This document shows positions 1 through 7,777 of a stretch of DNA of 29,619 nt, piece by piece. Positions within the stretch are counted from its first letter, which is position 1. Every line of letters starts with the position of its first letter. The notes beneath the pieces are model-generated. The model worked only from the letters and a program-made list of their open reading frames with translations. It made no database searches and was not told where the DNA came from. Source of the stretch: a virus; the IMG/VR virus record IMGVR_UViG_3300042876_000208, positions 64,001 through 93,619 of that record; one strand, given 5' to 3'. The position numbers and the translations under genes were made by a program.

Positions 1-296
1 CTAATTGGAAATCCAAAAAGTCTAATATATTTAGTTGTCATCACAAAAACATATTTGAACAATATTAGAACTTTGTCATATCCATTCTCTACAATAATAA
101 ATCTAGAGCGAAAATTTCCGGTTAGCTCGTTGAATAGTGGATGCAGAAAATATGGATACATGCCATAAGGGCCAAGTGCATGTACTCTTTTAATTAGAAA
201 AAGTTCTACTAAGCCCTTGTCTTTGAAGGTTAGCTTGGTACTTGCTTTATAGAAATCGTCTACTGTTTTTATTTGTTCCAACTCGGATAGTTTCAT
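1..296 (-). CDS. Unidentified protein, N-terminal part (runs off the window)
   Basis: The frame begins with ATG at 296 and stays open for 98 codons to the left edge, so only the N-terminus is visible. The start overlaps the stop of the upstream PP-loop gene as ATGA, which implies translational coupling. The visible part has a charged N-terminus, an aromatic stretch (GPYGMYPYFLHPLF, about residues 41-54), then alternating hydrophobic segments such as SRFIIVENGYDKVLIL. The pattern is loosely like the N-terminal half of a GNAT/FemAB-type acyltransferase, but no catalytic motif is visible and I do not claim that. Its place behind a QueC-like enzyme and a methyltransferase suggests one shared pathway. 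Confidence 0.7.
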   Translation of the reverse strand, partial: MKLSELEQIKTVDDFYKASTKLTFKDKGLVELFLIKRVHALGPYGMYPYFLHPLFNELTGNFRSRFIIVENGYDKVLILFKYVFVMTTKYIRLFGFPI

Positions 297-1288
297 AGTT
301 GTGTCAAGACCTTTCTTATAATTGTTTCATTATCATCTGATTTTAAAAGAGTAATCTCTGAAGTTGTCTGTGGTTTATTCCTAAGAAAGTCACAACAATA
401 CTGAACATATTGTTGGTTATCTGGATAAAATCCCAAGTCTCTTAGAATAAGGTATTCTTGAATACACTTATAACAAGTACCACAATGATTGTGCATAAGT
501 TTAATGCCAAACTTCTTAGTGGTTTTTTCCCAAAGCATGTTTTTAAACCTTAAGGGTGTTATACAAGAGGCGACGTGTTTTTCTAGAGATTCTGGTGATA
601 TACCCAGAACTAGCTTGAACACATTATACTTTGTTTCATCTATTTGAGAATAGGAATAATTTTTGATATACATAGAAATTCCTTTTTCAAACAGGTCAAA
701 CATTTCTACCACATTTGACATTCCTTCTTCAAAGTTCTTTGGTGTTGCATGATAATGATGATAGTTACCAGTGCTATAATGACTGATACCATTCTGTATT
801 CCATACTCTAGAGCGTATCCTAGAATGAGTTGGTCTTTAACTGGATTATCAACCCTAGCCTCTTTACCTATTTTTTTGACCTCTAACTCTACCATAGGAA
901 ATCCAAGGTCTTTGCTGAATTCAACTGCCTTTTTGGACTCATCTGGATAAGCACGGTTTATCTTTCGTGCATGAAACAGAGTTACGTCATAGCCTTGCTT
1001 ACGCAGAGCTAGTGCCTTGTATGTACTATCTACACCAGACGAGTAAGCTACTAGAGCCTTTTTGGTTCCTGGCAGTTCTACAGGTTCTTGTAATAGTCTT
1101 TCATTAGATATAAAGATAGGTTCCTGGTTATTAAATTTATACAGATATTCAACCATTTCTTTGAAAGCATCTACACATTTTACCTCTTGATTAAAAACTC
1201 TATCACCAAAAAGATTATAGTAGTAAAGCAGCTTGTCACCAATCCCATACTTATTATGGTCAAACTTGGCTAATTCGATATAATTCAT
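293..1288 (-). CDS. QueC-like PP-loop ATPase (7-cyano-7-deazaguanine synthase family)
   Basis: The 331-aa protein has a PP-loop pyrophosphatase motif, SSGVDS at residues 83-88, followed by an alternating beta/alpha domain. Near the C-terminus it has a QueC-style zinc knuckle, CGTCYKC, with Cys269, 272 and 275, and a possible fourth ligand at Cys242. QueC adenylates a carboxyl group and converts it to an amide or nitrile while making preQ0. The protein is about 100 residues longer than typical QueC, and the first 70 residues are an extra N-terminal segment. Start: AAAGGAG lies 6 nt before ATG. It follows the SPPY methyltransferase with no gap, which fits a role in DNA base hypermodification (inference). 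No FolE, QueD, QueE or DpdA gene is in view, so host supply or a different substrate is possible. Confidence 0.75.
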   Translation of the reverse strand: MNYIELAKFDHNKYGIGDKLLYYYNLFGDRVFNQEVKCVDAFKEMVEYLYKFNNQEPIFISNERLLQEPVELPGTKKALVAYSSGVDSTYKALALRKQGYDVTLFHARKINRAYPDESKKAVEFSKDLGFPMVELEVKKIGKEARVDNPVKDQLILGYALEYGIQNGISHYSTGNYHHYHATPKNFEEGMSNVVEMFDLFEKGISMYIKNYSYSQIDETKYNVFKLVLGISPESLEKHVASCITPLRFKNMLWEKTTKKFGIKLMHNHCGTCYKCIQEYLILRDLGFYPDNQQYVQYCCDFLRNKPQTTSEITLLKSDDNETIIRKVLTQL

Positions 1289-2407
1289 TTAAATCTCCTT
1301 TCTAAATAAGAATATTCCCTCTTGTTTAGGAATACTCTTTCCGGTTTCTAAATCATTGTGACCACTACCTCTACGAGTAGTAACTTTCATATTTACTTTA
1401 CCAAGATATTCAAATCCTACTTCCTCAGAAATCTTAAGCCATCTATCTACATACTCGATACGTCTACTACCTAGATTAAAATCCGCGATATTGACCGCGT
1501 AGTTTCTATTAGGCTTTAGAGTATAGTAGATATTCTCAACAGTCTTTTTTACATAGTTCTCAAACCAACTATCCAGCTCTGGAAATCTTATATAGGCTTG
1601 AGTAGGTTCATTGGTATATTTCTCTAAATTAAAATAGGGTGGGCTACTAAAAGCGAAATCCACAGAGTCTTTAGGTGGTCTATAATCCTCACTACCCTTA
1701 CACTTTAGAATGTAACTCTTTTTTCTACCCGTTACATTTTCAATTCTTTGAGCAAGTTCATTAGCCCAATGAATTGTTTCTGTATTGGGGTCTACACCAA
1801 CGTAATAGAAATTCTTTTTGCTAGACAAAGCACCTAGCAATCTACCACCAAACCCTGAAGCATAGTCATAGATAATTCCTTTCTCAGGACAGTAATATTC
1901 ATAGATAGCCTTGGCTTTCATAGGGTGAAAGTTAGTAGCAACGCCACCACCAATTAATTGCATAGCACTTAGTAAACGTCTAGGTCTAGCTACCTCGAAT
2001 CTCAAACAGAAATGAATAGCCTTCTTCAATTTCTTATCATCAAAGAACCTATCCCACATACTATTCTTTTTAGCTGTACCTACGTCCACATGCTCTAGAT
2101 TGCGATACATAAATCTGCATAGGTCGCTTCCTTGTAGATTTCTTTTGGTAAGATTAATACCATCAAATTCCCTAACATCCTTATCAATGCAAGCTTGAAT
2201 TTCGTTTCTTATTCCTTCTTCATTATAGTAGTAGATAGGGTAAATATTTCTACCACGATAAACCTCAAAAAGTTTTTGAACAATTTCATCTTTGCCATCC
2301 TTATCTGCTTTTGCATACATTTCCGGTGTGAAACTGTAAATGTATTTTAGTTCTTTTTCGTAACCAAGAGATACAGGTAGTTCACTAGTATAACTCCAAC
2401 TATACAT
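1289..2407 (-). CDS. DNA methyltransferase-like protein with SPPY motif
   Basis: The 372-aa protein has a Rossmann-type SAM-binding motif I, DYASGFGGRL (181-190), an acidic strand end GVDPN (204-208) and a catalytic SSPPYF (254-259). The I-then-IV order and the SPPY form resemble amino-methyltransferases acting on DNA cytosine N4 or adenine N6. The N-terminal 170 residues have no motif I recognise and may bind DNA. The gene is directly followed by the QueC-like gene and preceded by a terminator hairpin. An AAAGGAT ribosome site precedes the ATG. It could be a plain protective methylase, or an enzyme that installs or primes a larger base modification together with the PP-loop enzyme. The specificity cannot be read from sequence. 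Confidence 0.72.
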   Translation of the reverse strand: MYSWSYTSELPVSLGYEKELKYIYSFTPEMYAKADKDGKDEIVQKLFEVYRGRNIYPIYYYNEEGIRNEIQACIDKDVREFDGINLTKRNLQGSDLCRFMYRNLEHVDVGTAKKNSMWDRFFDDKKLKKAIHFCLRFEVARPRRLLSAMQLIGGGVATNFHPMKAKAIYEYYCPEKGIIYDYASGFGGRLLGALSSKKNFYYVGVDPNTETIHWANELAQRIENVTGRKKSYILKCKGSEDYRPPKDSVDFAFSSPPYFNLEKYTNEPTQAYIRFPELDSWFENYVKKTVENIYYTLKPNRNYAVNIADFNLGSRRIEYVDRWLKISEEVGFEYLGKVNMKVTTRRGSGHNDLETGKSIPKQEGIFLFRKEI

Positions 2408-2431
2408 TTGTAATATCCTTTCAATGTATAA

Positions 2432-2461
2432 AAACCCCTACCCGGTTAAGAGTAGGGGTTT
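2432..2461 (-). terminator. Intrinsic terminator after the holin-like gene
   Basis: A perfect 10-bp stem (2432-2441 with 2452-2461) has a 10-nt loop. Read leftwards it is followed by a T-rich run. It separates the holin-like gene from the methyltransferase gene, so the latter probably has its own promoter or depends on readthrough. Confidence 0.85.
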
Positions 2462-2473
2462 CTTGTTACTTAC

Positions 2474-2800
2474 TTATCTAACGCCAGCCTTGTATGCAGC
2501 AATTGCTGTCTTTAGAGGCTTAATAGAGAATGTGTAACCAAATAGAGCCGCTACTGCACTTAGTACTGAGACTAGTGTTTGACGTAGTAGTTCACTTGTC
2601 CATAGTGTGAAATCTAGAGCACCACCCAAAGCTAACCAAGAGGCAAATGGCAAAGCGCCAAAGCTTAGTGCGGTTAGAAAAATTGGGTATAGTGCTGGAT
2701 TGATGTTCAAATCAGGCTTAACTTTGTAGGCTAGTTGTTTTAGAATTTCTAGCACCGTGAAAGCAATCATGGCCTGTAGAGCAAATACTGTTAGTTCCAT
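2474..2800 (-). CDS. Small membrane protein, holin-like
   Basis: The 108-aa protein has two or three hydrophobic segments (about 5-20, 37-60 and 70-92) separated by short charged stretches, and a basic C-terminus (KPLKTAIAAYKAGVR). Size and layout fit a phage holin, but no lysin gene is next to it and many small phage membrane proteins look alike. It starts inside the end of the dNMP kinase gene (10-nt overlap) and is followed at once by a terminator, so it is the last gene of its transcript. Confidence 0.5.
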   Translation of the reverse strand: MELTVFALQAMIAFTVLEILKQLAYKVKPDLNINPALYPIFLTALSFGALPFASWLALGGALDFTLWTSELLRQTLVSVLSAVAALFGYTFSIKPLKTAIAAYKAGVR

Positions 2801-3408
2801 GTAAAGTTATTCTCCTCAATTGTTAATATGGCATCCCAAAGTTTTTTAGATGCTAATTCCAAATCCTCTAGTGAGGATAGATTGAATATGACCGCATCAT
2901 AATCGTGTTTTCCAGGCTCACCTGTAGGCAGAGAAGTTTCTGACTCCTCATCATATTCCGGTGTTCCCTTTAGGATTTCTCTAGAAGGGGCTTCAATGCG
3001 TACCCTTACTAGTAAGTAAAGTGGACAATTACTAATAAACTTTGCCTCATTAGGAAAGCGCCAGTCGTCAACTATTATGACATGATATGGATAGTTAGGG
3101 CTTGACTCTACTAAACCCTCTATTGTAGATTTAACCCAAATGTCTTCATTATAGGCTCTTGCTAATTGTCCTAGTTTTTGGAGTAAAGAACGTCCTTTAG
3201 AATCTTTAACTCCATCCCAACTCAATAGTCGGGCGATTTGTTTTAATCTAGTAGCAAAGGGGAATATACCAACCTTTACACCCTTATATCTATTTACTAG
3301 ATAGTCTTTTAAATAATTTGATAGGGTTGTTTTACCAACCCCGGCCTTACCCGATACCAATATCGCTACTGTTTTCTTTGCTACTAAAGTTTCCTTTTCC
3401 TGTGTCAC
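2791..3408 (-). CDS. Deoxynucleoside monophosphate kinase
   Basis: The 205-aa P-loop kinase has Walker A SGKAGVGKTT at residues 19-28, a Walker B-like strand VIIVDDWRFPNE (about 109-120) typical of phage dNMP kinases such as T4 gp1, and an Arg-rich lid-like segment (VRVRIEAPSREI). It should phosphorylate dNMPs to dNDPs for phage DNA synthesis, complementing the MazG, deaminase and reductase enzymes elsewhere in the window. The start codon is GTG. The upstream gene ends 62 nt inside this gene, an unusually long overlap but with good coding pattern in both frames. Confidence 0.85.
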   Translation of the reverse strand: MTQEKETLVAKKTVAILVSGKAGVGKTTLSNYLKDYLVNRYKGVKVGIFPFATRLKQIARLLSWDGVKDSKGRSLLQKLGQLARAYNEDIWVKSTIEGLVESSPNYPYHVIIVDDWRFPNEAKFISNCPLYLLVRVRIEAPSREILKGTPEYDEESETSLPTGEPGKHDYDAVIFNLSSLEDLELASKKLWDAILTIEENNFTWN

Positions 3409-3619
3409 TATGGTACTCCTCTAAAATTCCTTCCAGTATTTCGTGATTAATCATATTATTCTTAACCAAGAAATGTAGAATTAATGTAAGTTTACTTATA
3501 GGTATAACTATAGAATTTGGTGCGGCTACAAAAAAATCTTGTCCGTCTAATTGCTTTAAGACTAGAATAGAATTATGTAGTTTTGTTATGTTCAATCGGG
3601 CTTGGGAAGTAGTGTCCAT
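3347..3619 (-). CDS. Hypothetical protein, 90 aa
   Basis: The start is placed at ATG 3619 because AAAGGAGG lies 3 nt upstream. A longer reading would begin 11 codons earlier without a ribosome site. The N-terminal part (residues 4-45) alternates hydrophobic strands and ends in VIPISKLTLILHFL, possibly an amphipathic helix. The C-terminus is polar and rich in Ser, Glu and Lys. It overlaps both neighbours, by 47 nt with the upstream gene and 62 nt with the dNMP kinase gene. I do not recognise a family. Confidence 0.6.
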   Translation of the reverse strand: MDTTSQARLNITKLHNSILVLKQLDGQDFFVAAPNSIVIPISKLTLILHFLVKNNMINHEILEGILEEYHSDTGKGNFSSKENSSDIGIG

Positions 3620-3866
3620 CTTCCTCCTTTGGAATGGATAGTAAATCACCATTCAATTCTTGGAAACGGGCTTGTAATGATTTATCTACAGTTTCCATAG
3701 CGCGAGTTAAATCTTTGTCAATAGACTTGGCATTAAGTGTTCTTGTTTCTATATGGTCGAAACCTAAGTCATCACCTCCAACCATATCACCAATAACTGT
3801 CCAAAAACCATCGTCACTATAAGTAGCTACAACCTTGTAAATAAAAACCTTAGTATTTAGTATCAT
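3573..3866 (-). CDS. Hypothetical protein, 97 aa
   Basis: The small acidic protein has predicted beta-strands in its first half (KVFIYKVVATYSDDGFWTVI) and a likely helix in the second (DKDLTRAMETVDKSLQARFQEL). An AAAGGAA ribosome site sits before ATG 3866. It lies between the exonuclease and the dNMP kinase group, 12 nt after the exonuclease stop. There is no recognised domain and its function is unknown. Confidence 0.65.
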   Translation of the reverse strand: MILNTKVFIYKVVATYSDDGFWTVIGDMVGGDDLGFDHIETRTLNAKSIDKDLTRAMETVDKSLQARFQELNGDLLSIPKEEDGHYFPSPIEHNKTT

Positions 3867-3878
3867 TGTAATTCCTTT

Positions 3879-4769
3879 CTATCTTGAAATGCTTGTTGCT
3901 AAAGATTTTCTAACTTCTTTGTCTAAGTCGGTAGTTCTACTTCTTCCATAAGCACCACACTCACATTGGAATGTTTGATACTTTCCGGTAGATGTGTAAT
4001 AGAACTTATCCGTCCAAGTAATGTGAGAGCTACCACAATTTGGACAAACGGGTTCAGTAGACTCAACAAACAATCCCAAATTAGGATGTGCCTTAATCCA
4101 AGGGCGAAGTTTCATATAAACTTCTTCTAGTGTTTCCACATCACCCTTGTTGTACTCTTGCATATAAGCTAGAGCCTTGTCATCACCCGCTACACAATTC
4201 TTCCAAAGTTCAAAATCCGTATCCATTTTAGGTGTTAGACCTAGAACTTTAGCTAGAGCATTTAGGCTATTGTGTGTAAAGCCAAATTGCTTTTTAGCTA
4301 CTAGCATGGTATCAATTGTTTGATATGGGCTAGTGGGTGGTAGTTGGTGTACAATAAATCTAGTATTCATATTTGGAATATCAAATGAGTCGCCGTTATG
4401 AGCAATAACAATATCTGCCTCATTCAATAAATTCCACAATGATTTTACTAGTCTTGAGTCATCCTCGGCAAGTGCTTCCTTTCCGGTAAGTCTTTCGGAC
4501 ATAATCTCTGTATCTAGTAGCCATTTAGCACTCCAAGATAACATAAACCATTCCGAGATAACTTGGTCGGAACTAACATTAGCTTTCCAAACACTCTTTT
4601 GGAAAATAAAAGCTTTCAGTGGCGATGTCTCTATATCGAAACACAGCACCTTTGGTAACTTTATAACTGGTTTGTCTTCTCCGTTTAGATAACGCAAGTA
4701 ACATTTTGGGTGTGAAAGTGCATTATGTCTATGCTTGCATCTAAAAGTGAGAATATTTTCATTAGCCAT
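3879..4769 (-). CDS. RNase H-fold 3'-5' exonuclease with C-terminal zinc ribbon
   Basis: The 296-aa protein starts at ATG 4769, chosen for the TAGGAGA site 8 nt upstream. The DnaQ/RNase_H_2-like exonuclease core has Exo I CFDIETSP (Asp45, Glu47), Exo II AHNGDSFD (123-130) and a later Asp in NKGDVETL. The C-terminus carries a zinc ribbon made of a CPNC pair and a CEC pair. The N-terminus (CKHRHNALSHPKC) is another possible zinc site. It probably trims 3' ends or resects DNA during replication or recombination. The window's polymerase already has its own proofreading domain, so this is a separate nuclease. The start overlaps the stop of the upstream gene by 8 nt. Confidence 0.78.
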   Translation of the reverse strand: MANENILTFRCKHRHNALSHPKCYLRYLNGEDKPVIKLPKVLCFDIETSPLKAFIFQKSVWKANVSSDQVISEWFMLSWSAKWLLDTEIMSERLTGKEALAEDDSRLVKSLWNLLNEADIVIAHNGDSFDIPNMNTRFIVHQLPPTSPYQTIDTMLVAKKQFGFTHNSLNALAKVLGLTPKMDTDFELWKNCVAGDDKALAYMQEYNKGDVETLEEVYMKLRPWIKAHPNLGLFVESTEPVCPNCGSSHITWTDKFYYTSTGKYQTFQCECGAYGRSRTTDLDKEVRKSLATSISR

Positions 4770-5175
4770 TCGTTGGTCTCCTAAGTAATTTTTTACTGTT
4801 TTTTCCATTCATATAATCTCTCAAACTTTTCAATTGGGTATCGGTTAATTTATACTTCTCTTGCATATAGTTTAAGTAACCGTCATCGGTAAATATATCA
4901 CCTAGAAAATAGGCTATCAATTCGCAAACCTTTTTAATTTCTTTGGTGATGGTATTCCTATTAGAATTTAAAGCACTAGAAATATCACTAAGAGATGCAC
5001 TTTCACTAAGCATATCCAATAGTTTAATTTCTCTAACCGTGAGCAATTTCTTTTCTTTTAATTCTTTTACTTTAGACTCCAATATCAGTAGATTATTAAA
5101 ATCATCTGATTCAATATCTGCCTCACTTTTAAGCATGAGGCTATTTCTTATTAAGTGCTGAACTATCCATGACAC
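4762..5175 (-). CDS. Helix-turn-helix protein, possible regulator
   Basis: The 137-aa protein starts with GTG at 5175, supported by AGGAGG 6 nt upstream; both sit inside the end of the AP2/HNH frame. Residues about 45-82 (LTVREIKLLDMLSESASLSD, then ISSALNSNRNTITKEIKKV) read as a sigma region 4 or LuxR-like helix-turn-helix. The C-terminal part is helical and polar. A role in transcription control of the phage is plausible but not shown. The gene at 6706-7095 has a similar layout and may be a paralogue. Confidence 0.6.
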   Translation of the reverse strand: MSWIVQHLIRNSLMLKSEADIESDDFNNLLILESKVKELKEKKLLTVREIKLLDMLSESASLSDISSALNSNRNTITKEIKKVCELIAYFLGDIFTDDGYLNYMQEKYKLTDTQLKSLRDYMNGKNSKKLLRRPTNG

Positions 5176-5659
5176 TGGACACCTCCTCTATTATATTTCT
5201 AGTAAGGAATCCATTTGCTTCTGCAGCATTATTATAAGCAATAGCTGCTTCTTTTTCTGTTGCAAAATGTCCTAGATATAAAATCTTTCCATTTATTGTT
5301 ATTGAAGCTACCCAAGGTTTCTTTCTAGTTGTTACTTTTAATTTGCTTACACCAAAGTATTTTGAAGTTGCATTTAATTTCTTTCTATGTAGATTTAAAT
5401 GATTTCCTAAACTTGAAACAATTCTTAGATTACATCTTCTATCATCTAGAGTATTTCCATTAATATGGTCTACATATAGACTTTTATCATCAACTCCTAA
5501 AAGAAATCTATGCAAAGACTGTGTAGTATTTTCATTGCCACATTCAATATAACCACTTGGATTATAGTGTCAACACCTAGAGTTATATAATGGTTCATCA
5601 CTATCGTCTATTTCAACATAAATCAAATTTTTATATATTCCTGATACTGTCTTGAACAT
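5141..5659 (-). pseudogene. AP2/HNH homing endonuclease interrupted by an in-frame UGA
   Basis: The frame can start at ATG 5659, inside the end of the Cas4-like gene, and runs to TAG at 5141. Codon 30 (5570-5572) is TGA. The product would read IYVEIDDSDEPLY, then UGA, then HYNPSGYIE, then LHRFLLG, DHINGNTLDDRRCNLR and a C-terminal AP2 DNA-binding domain (SKYFGVSKLKV to NAAEANGF). In related AP2/HNH proteins a Trp is common where UGA stands, so one TGG-to-TGA change explains it. A restart at TTG 5515 would keep HNH and AP2 but lose the N-terminus. Homing nucleases decay easily once fixed, so a pseudogene is the simplest reading. It overlaps both neighbours without disrupting them. Confidence 0.75.
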
Positions 5660-6335
5660 ATCCTAAATCCTTATAGCACAATTCTTTATAGGGACACATA
5701 TGACAATTGTTTGTATATATGCCCTTTGGGTAATATAGTTTTTGTTTGATTGCTTGTGCTATTACGGGTATTATAGCATTAAATAGCGTATTTGTCAAGG
5801 CCGGATTTGATTTCAATTTCAATAGTTTTCCGGTTGTCAATGACGCATAATAAGTTGCGATTGGTTCTTTCTTAAATAAGCGTCGATAAGCCTCACTATA
5901 AACTATAAACTGAATATCCTTTGAAATATCTTTCGGAGTAGAATTCTTTGTTTTCCAATCAAAAATATTTCCGTTAGAAATTCTATCCATTCTACCTACT
6001 AGGAAAACATCTTTCTCTAGTTGTAATTTAAAGGTATATTCTATTTCATCATCTTTACTTAATAATCCTGCAAAGCTTTCAAAGAAAGTATGAATACAAA
6101 GCAGGGCTTTATCAGTCATAGATGGATTAAGTGAAAAGAATTTAGTTTGGTCACCAACTTCTTTTACGGCTAAATCCTTATCATTCCAAAACTTTTCTAT
6201 AGCCGCGTGAACTATAGTTCCAACTAGCATATCATCGCTAGTAATACTTTGTTCCTTTTGAGTAGTTCTATAAGCAAAGCGTTGTGGGCAATCTATGAAA
6301 TCTTGTATGGCGGTTGCGGATAAGAATATTGGCAT
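5631..6335 (-). CDS. Cas4/RecB-like PD-(D/E)XK nuclease with Fe-S cysteines
   Basis: The 234-aa protein has the RecB-type nuclease motif GRMDRI followed by FDWKTK (Asp117, Asp126, Lys128). It also has the four-cysteine pattern of Cas4 and AddB: Cys16 near the N-terminus and Cys211, 214 and 220 near the C-terminus, probably binding a 4Fe-4S cluster. Such phage proteins are ssDNA exonucleases in recombination and end processing. It sits in the replication operon with its start overlapping the stop of the next upstream gene. The last 29 nt overlap the AP2/HNH frame. No CRISPR array or other cas gene is in view, so CRISPR adaptation is unlikely here. Confidence 0.8.
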   Translation of the reverse strand: MPIFLSATAIQDFIDCPQRFAYRTTQKEQSITSDDMLVGTIVHAAIEKFWNDKDLAVKEVGDQTKFFSLNPSMTDKALLCIHTFFESFAGLLSKDDEIEYTFKLQLEKDVFLVGRMDRISNGNIFDWKTKNSTPKDISKDIQFIVYSEAYRRLFKKEPIATYYASLTTGKLLKLKSNPALTNTLFNAIIPVIAQAIKQKLYYPKGIYTNNCHMCPYKELCYKDLGYVQDSIRNI

Positions 6336-6709
6336 TATAGAGCCGCCTTTCTTTCATTCGCGCTAAGAGTTCTCCAAATATCAAGCATCGTCTTGTAAAC
6401 ATCCATCTTAATTTTTAGCTTATCTAGTTGTGATGAAACATCTGCATAAGACTCTCTAAATGGAATAAGTTCACCGTTAATTCCGGTATACTTATAAACG
6501 TCATTAATATAGTTCATAGCGGGTACTTTGCCGTTTTGAAAGAACCTTGTATCGGTAGTTACAAGTTTAACTATTTCAGATTCCTTAGTTTTTATTTGAA
6601 TTTCTAGTTTAGATTTCTCATAAGAAAGTCTTTCAATTTCTGAGGCTAGGTTCATAAAGTCCTCATAGTCGGGTAACTTTCTAATTAGTTCCGTAATGTT
6701 TGTGTTCAT
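6335..6709 (-). CDS. Hypothetical coiled-coil protein, 124 aa
   Basis: Two helical stretches with heptad spacing (about 18-50, EIERLSYEKSKLEIQIKTKE, and 88-118, SQLDKLKIKMDVYKTMLDIW) flank a central segment with aromatic and Gly residues. There are no enzyme motifs. The gene is coupled to both neighbours by 1-4 nt overlaps, so it is co-translated with the Cas4-like nuclease. It could be a small partner of the recombination proteins; that is inference from position only. Confidence 0.65.
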   Translation of the reverse strand: MNTNITELIRKLPDYEDFMNLASEIERLSYEKSKLEIQIKTKESEIVKLVTTDTRFFQNGKVPAMNYINDVYKYTGINGELIPFRESYADVSSQLDKLKIKMDVYKTMLDIWRTLSANERKAAL

Positions 6710-7095
6710 TTCCAGTATTCCTCCATTTTATCCTCAATTAGTTTATATAGATTAGCTGCAGAGTACATTTGCATAATTGCATTTTTAGTATAGAATGGAT
6801 ACAATAAAAGAATTTCCCTTTCAAAATCTGAATAAACTCCTTGGCAAGATTGGTAGGTCATGTAAGGATTTAAGTCACAATCATCTATCCAACCATCGAA
6901 AAGTAGAAATTCTCTTATGGTACTGGTAACATAATCTAAATCCACATTTGTAAATCTAGAGATATTTTGATTAGAACTTCCAGATGCACATAGTTGTAAA
7001 ATGTCTTTCACTGCAATGTAATCCAAAACATTTCCGGGTATTCCTAATTTGTCCTCTAATAATGTTTTCAGATAGTCCCAGTCTACCATTCTCAT
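6706..7095 (-). CDS. Hypothetical protein with HTH-like segment, 129 aa
   Basis: Residues about 30-65 (VKDILQLCASGSSNQNISRF, then TNVDLDYVTSTIREFL) look like a helix-turn-helix. The following segment, FDGWIDDCDLNPYM, resembles the region after the HTH in the 4762-5175 protein (FTDDGYLNYM), suggesting distant paralogy. No function is assigned. The start ATG overlaps the TGA stop of the MazG-like gene and the stop overlaps the next gene start. Confidence 0.6.
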   Translation of the reverse strand: MRMVDWDYLKTLLEDKLGIPGNVLDYIAVKDILQLCASGSSNQNISRFTNVDLDYVTSTIREFLLFDGWIDDCDLNPYMTYQSCQGVYSDFEREILLLYPFYTKNAIMQMYSAANLYKLIEDKMEEYWK

Positions 7096-7352
7096 TTGTC
7101 TAATTCCTTAGTTTTTAATATAGTTATATACAAAAGGAGTATACAGTGAGCAACGTCTATACACTCATCCAAAGCGGAACTCCAACGATGTCTGGTCAAT
7201 TCACTAGCCACTTCACCGAGTTCTTCAACTATAAGAATTATGGCGTTATCTGTTGTCATATTGGCATTTAATCCATCATATAGAACTGCTTTTCTCTTAG
7301 TATGTTTATATAGTCTTATAAGAAATTCATTTACAATTAATTCCTTATTCAT
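7092..7352 (-). CDS. MazG-like nucleotide pyrophosphohydrolase, short
   Basis: The 86-aa all-alpha protein has the MazG metal-binding pattern: EELGE (Glu43, 44, 47), then DECID (Glu63, Asp66). The family hydrolyses nucleoside triphosphates to monophosphates; phage members clean non-canonical dNTPs or act on alarmones. It is a minimal single-domain form. A second, different MazG-like protein is at 26849-27232. ATGA overlaps link it to both neighbours. Confidence 0.75.
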   Translation of the reverse strand: MNKELIVNEFLIRLYKHTKRKAVLYDGLNANMTTDNAIILIVEELGEVASELTRHRWSSALDECIDVAHCILLLYITILKTKELDK

Positions 7353-7777
7353 TTGTCTAGTTCCTTTTGTAGTCTAGCTAGCTCATTTATAATGCCAGAA
7401 AAGGTGTCTATGTCTATTACTACAAACTCTTTAACACCTTTTCTAGCTCCTGAAAATTTCCCTATTAGCAATGGGATTGAGAGAGCGTCTCTTGCTTCGG
7501 TCATAATTTTATCAACCCATTCTTTCTTAAGAGTGAATTGCTTAACCTCTTTGTTAGTAGATGTGTTATAACCAACTTTACATTCTACCTTGAAACGCTC
7601 ACTAATTCCATCCACTTTACCGGATACATCTCCGGTTAGTAAGGGTTCGTCCATTGTTGTTCCTATAGCTCCTGAACCAGGAATTCTACGGAAATTCGCA
7701 CCGATTATTTTACTATTAAGTAAATCTACTACGTCTTTTTCAAATGTGTTTCCTTTCTGTTTACTACGAAAAACCAT
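7349..7777 (-). CDS. Hjc-like Holliday junction resolvase / PD-(D/E)XK endonuclease
   Basis: The 142-aa protein has the archaeal-Hjc type motif order: KGNTFEKDV with Glu13, RRIPGSGA (31-37), GDVSG with Asp50 and KVECKVG with Glu65 and Lys67. These form a PD-(D/E)XK active site used to cut branched DNA. In this operon, between the helicase and the Cas4-like nuclease, a role in resolving recombination intermediates before packaging fits well. RuvC- or RusA-type resolvases are not seen, so this is the likely resolvase of the phage. Confidence 0.75.
   Translation of the reverse strand: MVFRSKQKGNTFEKDVVDLLNSKIIGANFRRIPGSGAIGTTMDEPLLTGDVSGKVDGISERFKVECKVGYNTSTNKEVKQFTLKKEWVDKIMTEARDALSIPLLIGKFSGARKGVKEFVVIDIDTFSGIINELARLQKELDK

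Noticed and set aside
293-1288. Ordinary queuosine tRNA pathway gene
   Set aside because: Not fully excluded, but the long N-terminal extension and methyltransferase neighbour, with no other Que gene seen, favour another role.
5141-5659. Genome-wide reassignment of UGA to Trp
   Set aside because: Intact genes end in UGA (for example at 293, 7092, 19459), and the only Trp tRNA has anticodon CCA.
5631-6335. Cas4 of a CRISPR adaptation module
   Set aside because: No repeats, Cas1 or Cas2 in view; position in a replication operon fits a recombination nuclease.
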